Shown piece by piece: positions 26,025 to 34,578 of a stretch of 64,000 nt of DNA. The notes beneath the pieces were generated by a model, which saw nothing but the letters and a program-made list of their open reading frames with translations, was not told where the DNA came from and did no database searches. How positions within the stretch are numbered: position 1 is the first letter of the stretch; each line of letters begins with the position of its first letter. The DNA comes from Gemmatimonadota bacterium (GTDB lineage: Bacteria > Gemmatimonadota > Gemmatimonadetes > Longimicrobiales > Gaopeijiaceae). The translations under genes were made by a program, and so were the position numbers. The DNA is taken from assembly GCA_041390105.1 (NCBI GenBank), contig JAWKQO010000003.1:62001-126000 (forward strand), written 5' to 3'.

Positions 26025-27896
26025 CTAGGAAGTGGCCGGCGTCCGCAGGGGGGTCGACCCTCCCGCTGCCTCCTGCCCGGCCTGTTTGCGCACGAGCAGG
26101 TCCACGAGCGCCTCTCCCGCGATGGGTCGGCTGACCCAGAATCCCTGGATGAAGCGCCCACCCTGGCGGGCGAGGATCTGCGCCTGTTCCCGCGACTCGA
26201 CCCCTTCCGAGACCACCGGGATCTCCAGACTCTGGGCCATCTGGATCACGCTCCGGACGATGGCGAGGTCCTTGTCATCGCGATGGCAATGCAAGATGAA
26301 GCTCTTGTCGATCTTCAGAATGGAGATCGGGAGGGTGCGCAGGGCCCCCAGCGAAGAATGCCCCGTTCCGAAGTCGTCCAGTGCCACACGAATCCCCCGT
26401 TTCGCCAGTGCCCGGAGCATTGCTACGCTCTGAGGGGGGTCTTTCATCACCACGCTCTCGGTGAGCTCGAGGATGATCCGCTCAGGCGGAAGGTCGGCCC
26501 CCTCGAGTTCCTGAGAGATCTTCTGTACGAGATGGGGATCCCAGAACTGTTGGCTCGACAGGTTGATCGAGATGTCCAGTCGTTCGCGCATCCAGGCCGG
26601 CCAGGTCAAGCGCTCACGACCGACCCGCCGGAGCGCCCACTCGCTGATGCGGCCGATGAGTCCCGCCTGCTCGGCCTGGGCGATGAAATGGCCAGGCAGC
26701 ACCAGCGACCCATCCGACCGGCGCCAGCGGACCAACGCCTCCACACCGACGACCCGCCGGCGCCGCAAATCGAACACGGGTTGATAGTGGACGACGAGCT
26801 GTCCGTCCTCGATTGCCCGCCGTAGCTCGTTCTCGAACACCACCTTGCCTTCGTTGGTGTTCGTCATTCCTTCTTCGAAGAACTGGTACCGGTTGCGCCC
26901 ATCTTCCTTGGCTCGATAGAGCGCGATGTCGGCGCGCTTCATGAGCGTCTCCCGGTCCCCTCCGTGGTCGGGGAAGATGGCGATGCCGATGCTGCCGCCC
27001 ACGTGCACGGCATGGTCCCCCATGCGCACGGGCAGACGGAGGGCATCGAGGATGGAGCCCGCGACGTGGCTGACATCCTCCGGACTCCCGAGGTCGGAGA
27101 CCAGCATCATGAACTCGTCGCCTGCGAGTCGAGCCACGGTGTCCTGGGCACGCACCCGCGCCTGCAGCCGCTCTGCGACGGCCTTGAGCAGCTCGTCGCC
27201 GGCGCCGTGCCCAAGTGTGTCGTTGACGTGCTTGAAGCGATCCAGGTCCAGGAACATCACGGCAAGCAGCTGGCTGGAGCGCTTCGCGCGCGCGAGTGCC
27301 TGACCCACCCGATCAATGAAGAGCGCACGGTTGGGCAAGCCGGTGAGCGCATCGTGGAACGCGTCGTGACGGAACTCCGCCTCGGACTGTTTGAGGGTGG
27401 AGACGTCACGAAACGCCCAGAGTCGAGCCACGCCCGTGGGGTGCCGGAGACGTTCCGTATGCAGCTCGAAGTAGCGCCCGTCCGCGAAGGGCAGCACCAC
27501 CGTGATCGCCGCGTCCGTATCGGCCGCGACGGCCTGCAACACGGACTCGAGATCGCCAGGATCCCGCAACTCGAAGGAGATGTTGGGAAGCAGCCGGTCG
27601 AAGTGCCCCGCAGCCATGAGGGACTCCGGCAGGTTCCACAGGTCGACGAAGCGGCGGTTGTGGGCCAGGATGCCGCCCTCGCCGTCGACGACGATCAGGC
27701 AGTCCTTGCTCGCCTCCAATGCCGCTTGCCGGATGTCTCCGGCGGCGTCCGTGGCCGCCGGCCCCCCCGGCTCGCCGTCGTGCCGGTACAGAGCCTCGTT
27801 TAGGTCGGCCACAAAAGCTCGAACCTCCGGCAGGACCGGTTTCCCTGCCAGATGCCGCTTCAGGAGCGGTGTGACCAACGGGTGGAACTTCGTCAC
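26025..27896 (-). CDS. Diguanylate cyclase/phosphodiesterase with PAS-like domain (GGDEF-EAL)
   Basis: Predicted 623-residue cyclic-di-GMP protein. An N-terminal helical region and a PAS-like segment (DCLIVVDGEGGILAHNRRFV) precede a GGDEF domain with the active variant RLAGDEFM, then an EAL domain with GVEALVRWRR, DDFGTGHSSLGAL and LKIDKSFI. It could therefore make or break c-di-GMP, or one half may be regulatory. The GTG start is preceded by GGAAAGG; upstream in-frame ATG positions add an unlikely N-terminus. No transmembrane helix is visible, so it is probably cytoplasmic. The nearest signalling genes are not adjacent. Confidence 0.92.
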   Translation of the reverse strand: MTKFHPLVTPLLKRHLAGKPVLPEVRAFVADLNEALYRHDGEPGGPAATDAAGDIRQAALEASKDCLIVVDGEGGILAHNRRFVDLWNLPESLMAAGHFDRLLPNISFELRDPGDLESVLQAVAADTDAAITVVLPFADGRYFELHTERLRHPTGVARLWAFRDVSTLKQSEAEFRHDAFHDALTGLPNRALFIDRVGQALARAKRSSQLLAVMFLDLDRFKHVNDTLGHGAGDELLKAVAERLQARVRAQDTVARLAGDEFMMLVSDLGSPEDVSHVAGSILDALRLPVRMGDHAVHVGGSIGIAIFPDHGGDRETLMKRADIALYRAKEDGRNRYQFFEEGMTNTNEGKVVFENELRRAIEDGQLVVHYQPVFDLRRRRVVGVEALVRWRRSDGSLVLPGHFIAQAEQAGLIGRISEWALRRVGRERLTWPAWMRERLDISINLSSQQFWDPHLVQKISQELEGADLPPERIILELTESVVMKDPPQSVAMLRALAKRGIRVALDDFGTGHSSLGALRTLPISILKIDKSFILHCHRDDKDLAIVRSVIQMAQSLEIPVVSEGVESREQAQILARQGGRFIQGFWVSRPIAGEALVDLLVRKQAGQEAAGGSTPLRTPATS

Positions 27897-28007
27897 AGCG
27901 AGGCCTTTCCAGCGTGTCCTGGCGCTGTCGGACGGGTCGGAGGAATGGAACACGGCACCCTCCGTGCCAGAGTTCGCGGGCGCCGCGCGCGCTCCCCGCA
28001 CCCTCGT

Positions 28008-28397
28008 TCAGCGCGCCTTCGTGCCCTTCTTCTCGCTGGCTTTCCTCAGGTTCTCCTCCGCCCGGTAGCGCACGATGCGGCCGATGAGCTCGAGCGGCAT
28101 GGGCTCGGACAGGGGAAACTGGACCGAGCCCTTCCCACGGTCGTAGTGGGAAAGCTCCCGTTCGAAGGCCGCCATGCCGGAGGGCGTCGGGTACAGGCCG
28201 ATGTGGTCGTTCCAGGCCGCGAAGTGCACCAGGATGCCCGCCAGCTTGAACGTGGGCATCTGGTAGCTGATCGCCTCCTGGGCGCCAGGCGCGGCGTCTT
28301 TGATCACCTCCCGTACCGCTTGTAGCACGGTCCGCACCTCCGGGGAGAAGCGCTCGATGTACTCATCGATGGTCGCGGGGGCGCGGGCGTCGTCCAT
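28008..28397 (-). CDS. DUF1801 (YdhG-like) protein
   Basis: Predicted 129-residue protein of the DUF1801 family. Family features are IDEYIERFSPEVRTVLQAVR, EAISYQMPTFKLAG and HIGLYPTPSGMAAF, with the Lys-rich C-terminus common in this group. The molecular function is not firmly known. The ATG shares one base with the TGA of the upstream propeller lipoprotein gene, so the propeller, macro-domain and DUF1801 genes form one coupled unit. Confidence 0.85.
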   Translation of the reverse strand: MDDARAPATIDEYIERFSPEVRTVLQAVREVIKDAAPGAQEAISYQMPTFKLAGILVHFAAWNDHIGLYPTPSGMAAFERELSHYDRGKGSVQFPLSEPMPLELIGRIVRYRAEENLRKASEKKGTKAR

Positions 28398-29584
28398 CAA
28401 CGATCCTCCGGCGGCAGGCGATCCAGTGCAAAGATCTCGACGGACTCCGTGCCCAGGTCGTCCGTGCTCACACCCACCAGGTAGGTGGCGTCGCTCTCCA
28501 GGGGCCGAAACCCCGAAGGGAGCAGCATCGGTGGCAGGCGGGTGCCTTGGCCATCGAATCGAGACCAGAGTGCCTGCCCCTCGACGGCAGGATCCGGCTC
28601 CCTCAGCCATGCCACGTCGTCGTTGCCGACATGTGCGGCGCTGTAGGCAGGCAGCGGACCCTCCTGCCACGCGTTCAGCTCCCTCTCGAGGAAGTCTCGC
28701 TGCTCGGGCGCCTGGCGCGACAGGTACTCCGCGACCGCCGCGGTCCAGGCGGGATCGCTCTTGTCACGCAGGGGGATCCTGCGGCGGACCCAGGTGGGGT
28801 CCTCCCCGTCGGGGCCCGTGACGCGGAACTCGTTCTGGTGCGAATCGAACCAGAACAATCGCTGGCGCCCGGGAAGGAGCTCGACCACGTGAGGGAGCGG
28901 CGGAGTCCAGAGGCCGATGCCCTGCCCTCCCTCGAAGACCTGCAGCAGCGTCTCGCTACCCTCGACCGACCCCAGAGCCGCCAGCGCCTTCCCCTCCGCG
29001 CTGACGTGCGAGTACGGTGCCAGGAAGCGCCGCACGCCTTGCTGGGGCATGCCCCCTCCCCCGGTGACCCCACGCACCACCAGCGACCCGTCCACGAAGA
29101 TCCCGCGAACATTCCCCGGTGCGTCCGTCTCACCCACCGTCAGACTCCCCAGCAACGCGCCATCGGGGTCGAAGCGTTGCACCCGCCGCAGGCGGCTGTC
29201 GTAGACGGCCAGCGTCCCGTCCTCCAGTCGGCGCAGCACGTTCAGGGAACGGAACTCCCCCGGTCCCTCCCCCGCACCTCCACTCGTGCTGCGCAGCGCG
29301 CCGGAAGCGTCATACAGCCGCACCTCGGACGAGCCGCCATTCGCGACCACCACGCCCCCCTCCGGCAAGCGCACCGCCCCGGTGACCCGGAAGAGCGCCT
29401 CGTCTTCGATGCGCAGCAGCAGCGTCGGCCGGACGGGCTTCGAATCCGAATCCTCAGCGTGCTCGACGATGCGGATACCGGCACTGTCGCGCACTGCGAC
29501 CGCGGACGCGCTTTCTCCCGCACCGCACCCGGAGAGGAGCCCCGCCCACGAGACGAAGAGCAGCGCAGAACCCGGCATTCTCAT
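28397..29584 (-). CDS. Six-bladed beta-propeller lipoprotein
   Basis: Predicted 395-residue lipoprotein of the six-bladed-propeller type abundant in Gemmatimonadota. The signal and lipobox are LFVSWAGLLSGCGAG. The mature part has repeating strands (VTGAVRLPEGGVVVANGGSSE, EGPGEFRSLNVLRRLEDG, LAVYDSRLRRVQRFDPDG) typical of NHL-like blades. No catalytic function is evident; such proteins probably bind proteins or polymers at the envelope. The first ATG overlaps the macro-domain stop (ATGA) and follows AGGAGG; a second ATG two codons later is also possible. Confidence 0.83.
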   Translation of the reverse strand: MRMPGSALLFVSWAGLLSGCGAGESASAVAVRDSAGIRIVEHAEDSDSKPVRPTLLLRIEDEALFRVTGAVRLPEGGVVVANGGSSEVRLYDASGALRSTSGGAGEGPGEFRSLNVLRRLEDGTLAVYDSRLRRVQRFDPDGALLGSLTVGETDAPGNVRGIFVDGSLVVRGVTGGGGMPQQGVRRFLAPYSHVSAEGKALAALGSVEGSETLLQVFEGGQGIGLWTPPLPHVVELLPGRQRLFWFDSHQNEFRVTGPDGEDPTWVRRRIPLRDKSDPAWTAAVAEYLSRQAPEQRDFLERELNAWQEGPLPAYSAAHVGNDDVAWLREPDPAVEGQALWSRFDGQGTRLPPMLLPSGFRPLESDATYLVGVSTDDLGTESVEIFALDRLPPEDR

Positions 29585-30105
29585 GCGTCCTCCTGCGCCT
29601 CCACGCCCGCCGCCCGGTAGGCCGCCAACACCTCGTCGGCGAAGCAGGCGAACACCACACGTTCCAGCGCACCCGCCCGCTCCGCCTCTGCACGCACCGC
29701 GGCCACCGCCACCCGCGTCGCCTCCCGCAGCGGATACCCGTAGATACCCGTGCTGATCGCGGGAAACGCGATGCTCGACAGTCCGTTCGCACGAGCCAAC
29801 TCGAGGGATGCCGTGTAGGCCGACGCCAACAGCTCTGCCTCGCCTTCCACGCCTCCGTGCCACACGGGCCCCACCGCGTGGATCACATAACGAGCCGGCA
29901 AGCCGAACCCGGGCGTGATGCGCGCTTCCCCCGTGGGGCAGGGCGCCAGCGCGCGACAGGCCACCGCGAGGGAGGGACCTGCGGCACGGTGGATGGCGCC
30001 GCACACGCCTCCCCCGGGAGAGAGTTGCGCGTTGGCCGCGTTGACGATCGCATCCACGTCCAGCGTGGTGATATCCGCCACGACCGCTTCGATGATCACC
30101 GACAC
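29581..30105 (-). CDS. Macro domain protein (ADP-ribose/O-acetyl-ADP-ribose deacetylase-like)
   Basis: Predicted macro domain of about 174 residues. The ADP-ribose-binding pattern is clear: VDAIVNAANAQLSPGGGVCGAIH, VIHAVGPVW and the phosphate loop PAISTGIYGYP. It likely removes O-acetyl-ADP-ribose or ADP-ribose adducts. The start is uncertain: two GTG codons six bases apart (30105 and 30099) sit after a G-rich stretch, and a TTG lies at 30150. The coupled propeller lipoprotein gene follows with an ATGA overlap, an odd pairing of a cytosolic enzyme with a secreted protein. Confidence 0.85.
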   Translation of the reverse strand: MSVIIEAVVADITTLDVDAIVNAANAQLSPGGGVCGAIHRAAGPSLAVACRALAPCPTGEARITPGFGLPARYVIHAVGPVWHGGVEGEAELLASAYTASLELARANGLSSIAFPAISTGIYGYPLREATRVAVAAVRAEAERAGALERVVFACFADEVLAAYRAAGVEAQEDA

Positions 30106-30175
30106 CCCCCGTACGGGAACACCGCCAGTCCCCCCACGGTCGCACGCCAACGATGCGCTGGCCAGCCTCGCGACG

Positions 30176-30844
30176 TCAGTTGGAGGTGCGCTCGCCCCGA
30201 GCAGCCGCCAGCCGCGCGGTGAGATCCAAGGTGGTGATGTGCATGTTGAGACCCGCCCCCACGCGGAACCCGAAGGACCCTTCCGTCGTGGCCGGGCTCT
30301 TGTCGAGGCGACCCAGCTCGACGTCGTTGACGCGGAAGATCATCTCGCTGGCCGTCACCTCGAGGGCGAGGGTGTTCGAAACGGTGCCCTCCGAGCGAAG
30401 GGGCGCGATCGCCTCGTTGCGCTCCCACTCGTGGATGGTGTGCAGCTCCTGCCCCAGCGTGTGCATGAGCGCCCAGGACCCATCCCGTCGGATGAGGAAG
30501 CTCATGTAGCTGGGCTGGCCGCCCTCCAGGGACGATCCACCGAACATGATCCCAAAGCCGGACTCACCGGACTCGGCGAACAGAATCATCTCCGAGCGGA
30601 TCTCGAACCGCCCGCGGGCCGTGTACTCCGGATTGTAGAGGACGCCTCCCGGACCCATGGTGACGTGCCACCCAGGGGGCATGCCGACGAAGAACCACTC
30701 CCCCGAGGGCTCGGCGATCTCGTCGACGAGCCGGGCCGGCCGGTCGGTCCGCCAGCGCCATTCCGAAGGCGTGGTGAGCTGGGCGGCGGACGGGCTGGCC
30801 AGTGGGGCGAGCAAGAGGACGGAAGCAACGAGCGGTCGCAGCAT
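30176..30844 (-). CDS. Secreted protein of unknown function
   Basis: Predicted 222-residue secreted protein. A signal peptide runs to about ASPSAAQ. The mature part is beta-rich, with GEWFFVGMPPGWHVTMGPGG, FGIMFGGSSL and TVSNTLALEVTASEMIFRVN, a plan reminiscent of DUF1080/concanavalin-like glucan-binding folds, although I cannot assign a family. The ATG is preceded by GAGGT. An AT-rich inverted repeat lies about 70 bp upstream of the start. The gene is on the same strand as DUF4403 but separated by 191 bp, so it probably has its own promoter. Confidence 0.68.
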   Translation of the reverse strand: MLRPLVASVLLLAPLASPSAAQLTTPSEWRWRTDRPARLVDEIAEPSGEWFFVGMPPGWHVTMGPGGVLYNPEYTARGRFEIRSEMILFAESGESGFGIMFGGSSLEGGQPSYMSFLIRRDGSWALMHTLGQELHTIHEWERNEAIAPLRSEGTVSNTLALEVTASEMIFRVNDVELGRLDKSPATTEGSFGFRVGAGLNMHITTLDLTARLAAARGERTSN

Positions 30845-30910
30845 GGAAACCTCGAACGGGACGGTCACAGTCGGGCCTGGACGATGGCGCGTCCGGTCCC
30901 TGCTGTATAT

Positions 30911-30926
30911 GTGATATATTTATCAC
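30911..30926. promoter_or_regulatory. AT-rich inverted repeat upstream of a secreted-protein gene
   Basis: GTGATA-TATT-TATCAC is a 6-bp inverted repeat with a 4-base centre, within an AT-rich patch (30904-30934) 67 bp before the ATG at 30844. Flanking bases (TATAT and CTATA) are also roughly symmetric. It looks like an operator of a dimeric regulator such as the PadR or GntR/YtrA type, which is inference. Confidence 0.45.
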
Positions 30927-31035
30927 CTATATTGGCCCGGGGTGCTGGTTCGCGCAAGCCGTCTCACCGGAGGGGCCGGCGGGGAGCCGCCCGCCGCGCG
31001 GGTCCCGCGGGAGCGGGGCCCCCCGCGAGCTGGGA

Positions 31036-32610
31036 CTACCGCGCCGCCGGAGCGGGCCCTCCGGCCGCTGGACCCGCCGCCGGCGCCGGTTCTTCCACGA
31101 TCACCAGACGTGCCCGCGCTGTCGCCTTGGCGTGCACGACCAGGCGGTCGCGTTGCGGGTAGAGCCCGGTCACGTCGATGGACTCCACGGAGCCGATCAG
31201 CCGAACGTCGTCGCTCAGCTCGCGGTTCAAACCCCGGTTGATCTGCTTCTCGGCCAGCGCCAGCACGTCCGCCACCTCCCAGCGAGCGCGCTCGCGAAGC
31301 GTCTCCACCACCCCCGGATGGGCCAGCCAATCCATCCCCTGCACCAGCAGGCTCTGCGACGCCACGTCGAAGTCGAGGTCCGGCACGTGGATCATCCCCG
31401 TCGCTGGATCGAACTCCGGCGTCCCCCTCAGGAAGAGCCTGCCGCGAGCCGCACCGCGGAAGTTGAGCTCGAGCGCCAGCTTGCCCGCTCCGATCCCCCG
31501 CACAGAGATGCCACCGACCCTGATGGTGCCTCCGGGCAGCACGATCTCCTCACCGGCCAGCTCCACACTCATCCGCTCGCTGGCCGCCTGGTAGTCGATC
31601 ATGCCGGCCGCCTGGATCTGGAGCCCCTCCTCGACGTGGGCGCTGTCCAGCTCCGGGAGCGGGCGGAGTTGCGGATGGGGGCGGGCTCCCCACACGACAT
31701 GGGGCCGGGCCGTCAGACTCACCACCGCACTGAGGACCTGGCCGCTCCCTTCTGCCGTGCCCCGGTGCACCTGGCTCGGATCGATGACCAGCCAGACGTC
31801 GTCGTCCAGCTCGATCGGTTCCTGCAGCAGCCCCCACCACCTCTCGAACCGGCTGCGCAGGTCGATGCCGTGCAGCGCAGCGTCGACCTCCGGCAGATGG
31901 TCCGTCAACGCACGCTCCGCGGCCCCGATCACTCGATCGGTAACGTCGATGTTGAGGCGGGAGACCCGACAACGGTCCCGATCGGTGTCGGACAGGGGGG
32001 CCAGCCGTTCGACGCGTGCTCGTCCGCGCAACGCCCAGTCCGAGCCGATGCTCAGGCGCGCGCGCAGCGCCACCCGCGCCCGCGGCTCCGGTTCGCCGGC
32101 ATCTGTCCCGCACGAAAAGCGGATCTCTGGCAAGACGGGAGGATCGTACCACGCCCTCGCCTTGTAGGAGATCACTGTGCTCAGACGCGCGACGTCTCCG
32201 TTCAGCTCCGCCCGGAACGGGCCCCGCCGGATCTCGTAGGCCACGTCCGCGCGATCATTCCCCTCGACGGGGATGCGTCGGGCCAGCGATCCCTGCGTAT
32301 GCGGGATGACGTCTTCGAGCTTCTGGATCACCGGCGCGAGGTCGTAGGCGATCGGCACGGTGAGTACGGACGCTGGAAGCGGCGGAACCGACTCGTCGAA
32401 GTCGGCCACCTCGGGCTCGGGCGCCTCGATCCTCGGCGCGAAGAAGTTGCCCACGCCCAGCCCCAGACCGGTCCCCCGGAAGACGAGGGCCAACGCCGCC
32501 ATGACCACCACACCCACTCCCACGAGGGCGGCGCTCGCGACCCGTCGCCATCCCTTCGGCCGAGGCAGTTGATGCGGGTCCTGGGTGGTCACCATCTGCG
32601 TGCGGTCCAT
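31036..32610 (-). CDS. DUF4403 family protein
   Basis: Predicted 524-residue membrane-anchored envelope protein of the DUF4403 family. One N-terminal transmembrane helix (ASAALVGVGVVVMAALALVF) is followed by a long periplasmic beta-rich region, including LPASVLTVPIAYDLAPVIQK and VQGMDWLAHPGVVETL. Lipid-binding-like barrel folds are suspected for the family, but no activity is established. The ATG chosen follows a GTG eight codons upstream; neither has a strong ribosome-binding site. The MsbA-like exporter lies immediately upstream (27 bp) on the same strand. Confidence 0.82.
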   Translation of the reverse strand: MDRTQMVTTQDPHQLPRPKGWRRVASAALVGVGVVVMAALALVFRGTGLGLGVGNFFAPRIEAPEPEVADFDESVPPLPASVLTVPIAYDLAPVIQKLEDVIPHTQGSLARRIPVEGNDRADVAYEIRRGPFRAELNGDVARLSTVISYKARAWYDPPVLPEIRFSCGTDAGEPEPRARVALRARLSIGSDWALRGRARVERLAPLSDTDRDRCRVSRLNIDVTDRVIGAAERALTDHLPEVDAALHGIDLRSRFERWWGLLQEPIELDDDVWLVIDPSQVHRGTAEGSGQVLSAVVSLTARPHVVWGARPHPQLRPLPELDSAHVEEGLQIQAAGMIDYQAASERMSVELAGEEIVLPGGTIRVGGISVRGIGAGKLALELNFRGAARGRLFLRGTPEFDPATGMIHVPDLDFDVASQSLLVQGMDWLAHPGVVETLRERARWEVADVLALAEKQINRGLNRELSDDVRLIGSVESIDVTGLYPQRDRLVVHAKATARARLVIVEEPAPAAGPAAGGPAPAAR

Positions 32611-32637
32611 GGTTCGTGACTGGGTCCTTCGCACATC

Positions 32638-34578
32638 CTATTGGGCCATCCCGACGCGCGGGGTTTCGTCCTCCCACAGCGAGACACTCCCAGCACCGGC
32701 CGCTTGCTGTCGCCGCACCATGCGGGCGTACTCCCCATTCGCCACCATCAGCTCACGATGCGTACCCCGCTCGACGATCCGGCCCTGGTCGAGGAGCAGG
32801 ATGAGATCCGCGCGACGGATGGTGGAAAGTCGGTGCGCGATCACGAAAGTGGTGCGACCCTCGAGCAACGTGAGCATCGACGCCTGAATGAGTTGTTCGC
32901 TCTCCGTGTCGAGATTGCTGGTGGCCTCGTCCAGGATGAGAATCTGCGGATCCGCGAGAATGGCCCGCGCAATGGCAAGTCGCTGCTGCTGTCCACCCGA
33001 GAGCTTCACGCCTCGCTCTCCCACCAAGGTATCGTAGCTCTCCGGCAGTTTCTCGATGAACTCGTGCGCGTTGGCGCGGTGTGCCGCGTCCTCGATCTCA
33101 CCCTGGCTGGCGTCGCGACGGCCGTACGCGATGTTGTCGGCAACCGAACCATCGAACAAGAAGACGTCCTGCTGCACGACGGCCAGCAGATCCCGGTAGC
33201 TCCGCAAACGCAAGGTGCGGATGTCGACACCATTGAGGAGGATGCGTCCATGCGTCGGGTCATGGAACCGTGCCACCAGATCCGTGACCGTCGTCTTGCC
33301 CGCGCCGCTGCGCCCCACCAGCGCCACGACGGTACCGCCCCGCACGGTGACGTCGAAATCCAGGATCACCGGCTGCCCCTCGCGGTATTCGAAGTCCACC
33401 CGTTCGAAGCGTAGCTCCTCCACGTGCGTTGGGGCCTTGGTGGCGCCGGGCAGGTCGGGTTTGTCCTCTTCCATGGCCAGTACTTCGAAGACGCGCTCCG
33501 TGGCCGCCAGGGAGCGCTGCAACTCCGAGAACGAGTTGACGATCTGCCACACGGGATTCAAGAGCAGAAACGTGTACCACTGGAATGCCATGATGTCGCC
33601 CACCGAGGCGCGGCCCTCCAGCGACAGATAGCCGCCGTACCAGAGGATGACCACGTTGACCGCGCCCAGCAGCAGTCCCCAGGAGGTCCATATGAACAAC
33701 TCACGGCGACGGGCGAACATCTCCTTGCGCACCACGCCGTGGCGGCCGCTCATGTAGCTGAGCAGCTCGCGCACCTCGCCTCGGAAGGCGCGAACCACGC
33801 GGATCCCGGAGAACGTTTCGCCCACGCGGCCATCGATGAGCTCCACATCCTTGCGAACCGAGCGATAGATGGGGCGGATCCTGCGCGAAAAGGTCAGGCT
33901 GATGACCGCGATGCCGGGAAGGATGGCCACGGCGGTCAGGGCCAGCCGCCAGTTGAGGTTCAACAAGATCCCGATGGCGATGACCAGCCGAAGGACGGCA
34001 AGGGAGGGAGAGACGACCGCGAGCTGCAAGAGGCCGCTGGTGGTGTCGACGTCTCCTGTCAAGCGCGAGAGGATGCCCCCCGTCTTCATGTCCCAGAGCC
34101 GCGCCAGTGGCAGGCGCAGCAGCCGGTCGAACAACGAGCGACGGAGGGACAGCACGACCCGAGCATTGAGCACGTGCTGGCGATAGTCGCGGATCATCCG
34201 CACCAGATTCGACAGCACCACGACCGCCACGAACGATGCGCCGGCGAGGTGGAGCAGACGCAGGCGCGCGGCCCGCTCCAGCTCGGGGACCAGGAGCACG
34301 CGGTCGATCATGAACCGCATGAAGAGCGGCTCCACCATCTCGAAGGCCGCGCCGATCAGCGCCAGCACGAAGAGCACCACGACCGCGCTGCGGTGGGGCC
34401 GCAGCCAACTCAGGTAGTCGCGCAGATACTCGCGGCGCCGGCCCCGCAGCAGGCCACCCGTCTGGCTCTCGCGCCGCTCCCCACCTTCCTCGAGTGCGTC
34501 CTCCAGTCGGCGCGCCCGATAGTCCTCGACGAACTGCCGGTAGCGGAGCCTGGAGGACCGCGGAGGCTTCAGCCCCAC
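32638..34578 (-). CDS. ABC transporter, ATP-binding/permease (MsbA-like exporter)
   Basis: Predicted 646-residue half-transporter with an N-terminal six-helix permease domain and a C-terminal ATPase. The ATPase has Walker A LVGRSGAGKTT, signature LSGGQQQR and Walker B ILILDEATSNLDTES, plus the switch His in FVIAHRLST. Such proteins dimerise and export lipids, drugs or peptides; the substrate is unknown. The GTG start overlaps the end of the Nramp-like gene (stop 34569) and follows a G-rich stretch; the frame upstream is noise. The first approximately 60 residues are an Arg/Glu-rich cytoplasmic extension. It precedes DUF4403 closely. Confidence 0.9.
   Translation of the reverse strand: MGLKPPRSSRLRYRQFVEDYRARRLEDALEEGGERRESQTGGLLRGRRREYLRDYLSWLRPHRSAVVVLFVLALIGAAFEMVEPLFMRFMIDRVLLVPELERAARLRLLHLAGASFVAVVVLSNLVRMIRDYRQHVLNARVVLSLRRSLFDRLLRLPLARLWDMKTGGILSRLTGDVDTTSGLLQLAVVSPSLAVLRLVIAIGILLNLNWRLALTAVAILPGIAVISLTFSRRIRPIYRSVRKDVELIDGRVGETFSGIRVVRAFRGEVRELLSYMSGRHGVVRKEMFARRRELFIWTSWGLLLGAVNVVILWYGGYLSLEGRASVGDIMAFQWYTFLLLNPVWQIVNSFSELQRSLAATERVFEVLAMEEDKPDLPGATKAPTHVEELRFERVDFEYREGQPVILDFDVTVRGGTVVALVGRSGAGKTTVTDLVARFHDPTHGRILLNGVDIRTLRLRSYRDLLAVVQQDVFLFDGSVADNIAYGRRDASQGEIEDAAHRANAHEFIEKLPESYDTLVGERGVKLSGGQQQRLAIARAILADPQILILDEATSNLDTESEQLIQASMLTLLEGRTTFVIAHRLSTIRRADLILLLDQGRIVERGTHRELMVANGEYARMVRRQQAAGAGSVSLWEDETPRVGMAQ

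Noticed and set aside
26025..27896. Inactive GGDEF domain because the motif reads AGDEF
   Set aside because: AGDEF is a known functional variant of GGDEF, and the EAL motif is intact, so inactivity cannot be inferred.
29581..30105. Macro domain as part of a phage-defence system
   Set aside because: No toxin, ADP-ribosyltransferase or other defence gene lies nearby; the partners are a propeller lipoprotein and a DUF1801 gene.
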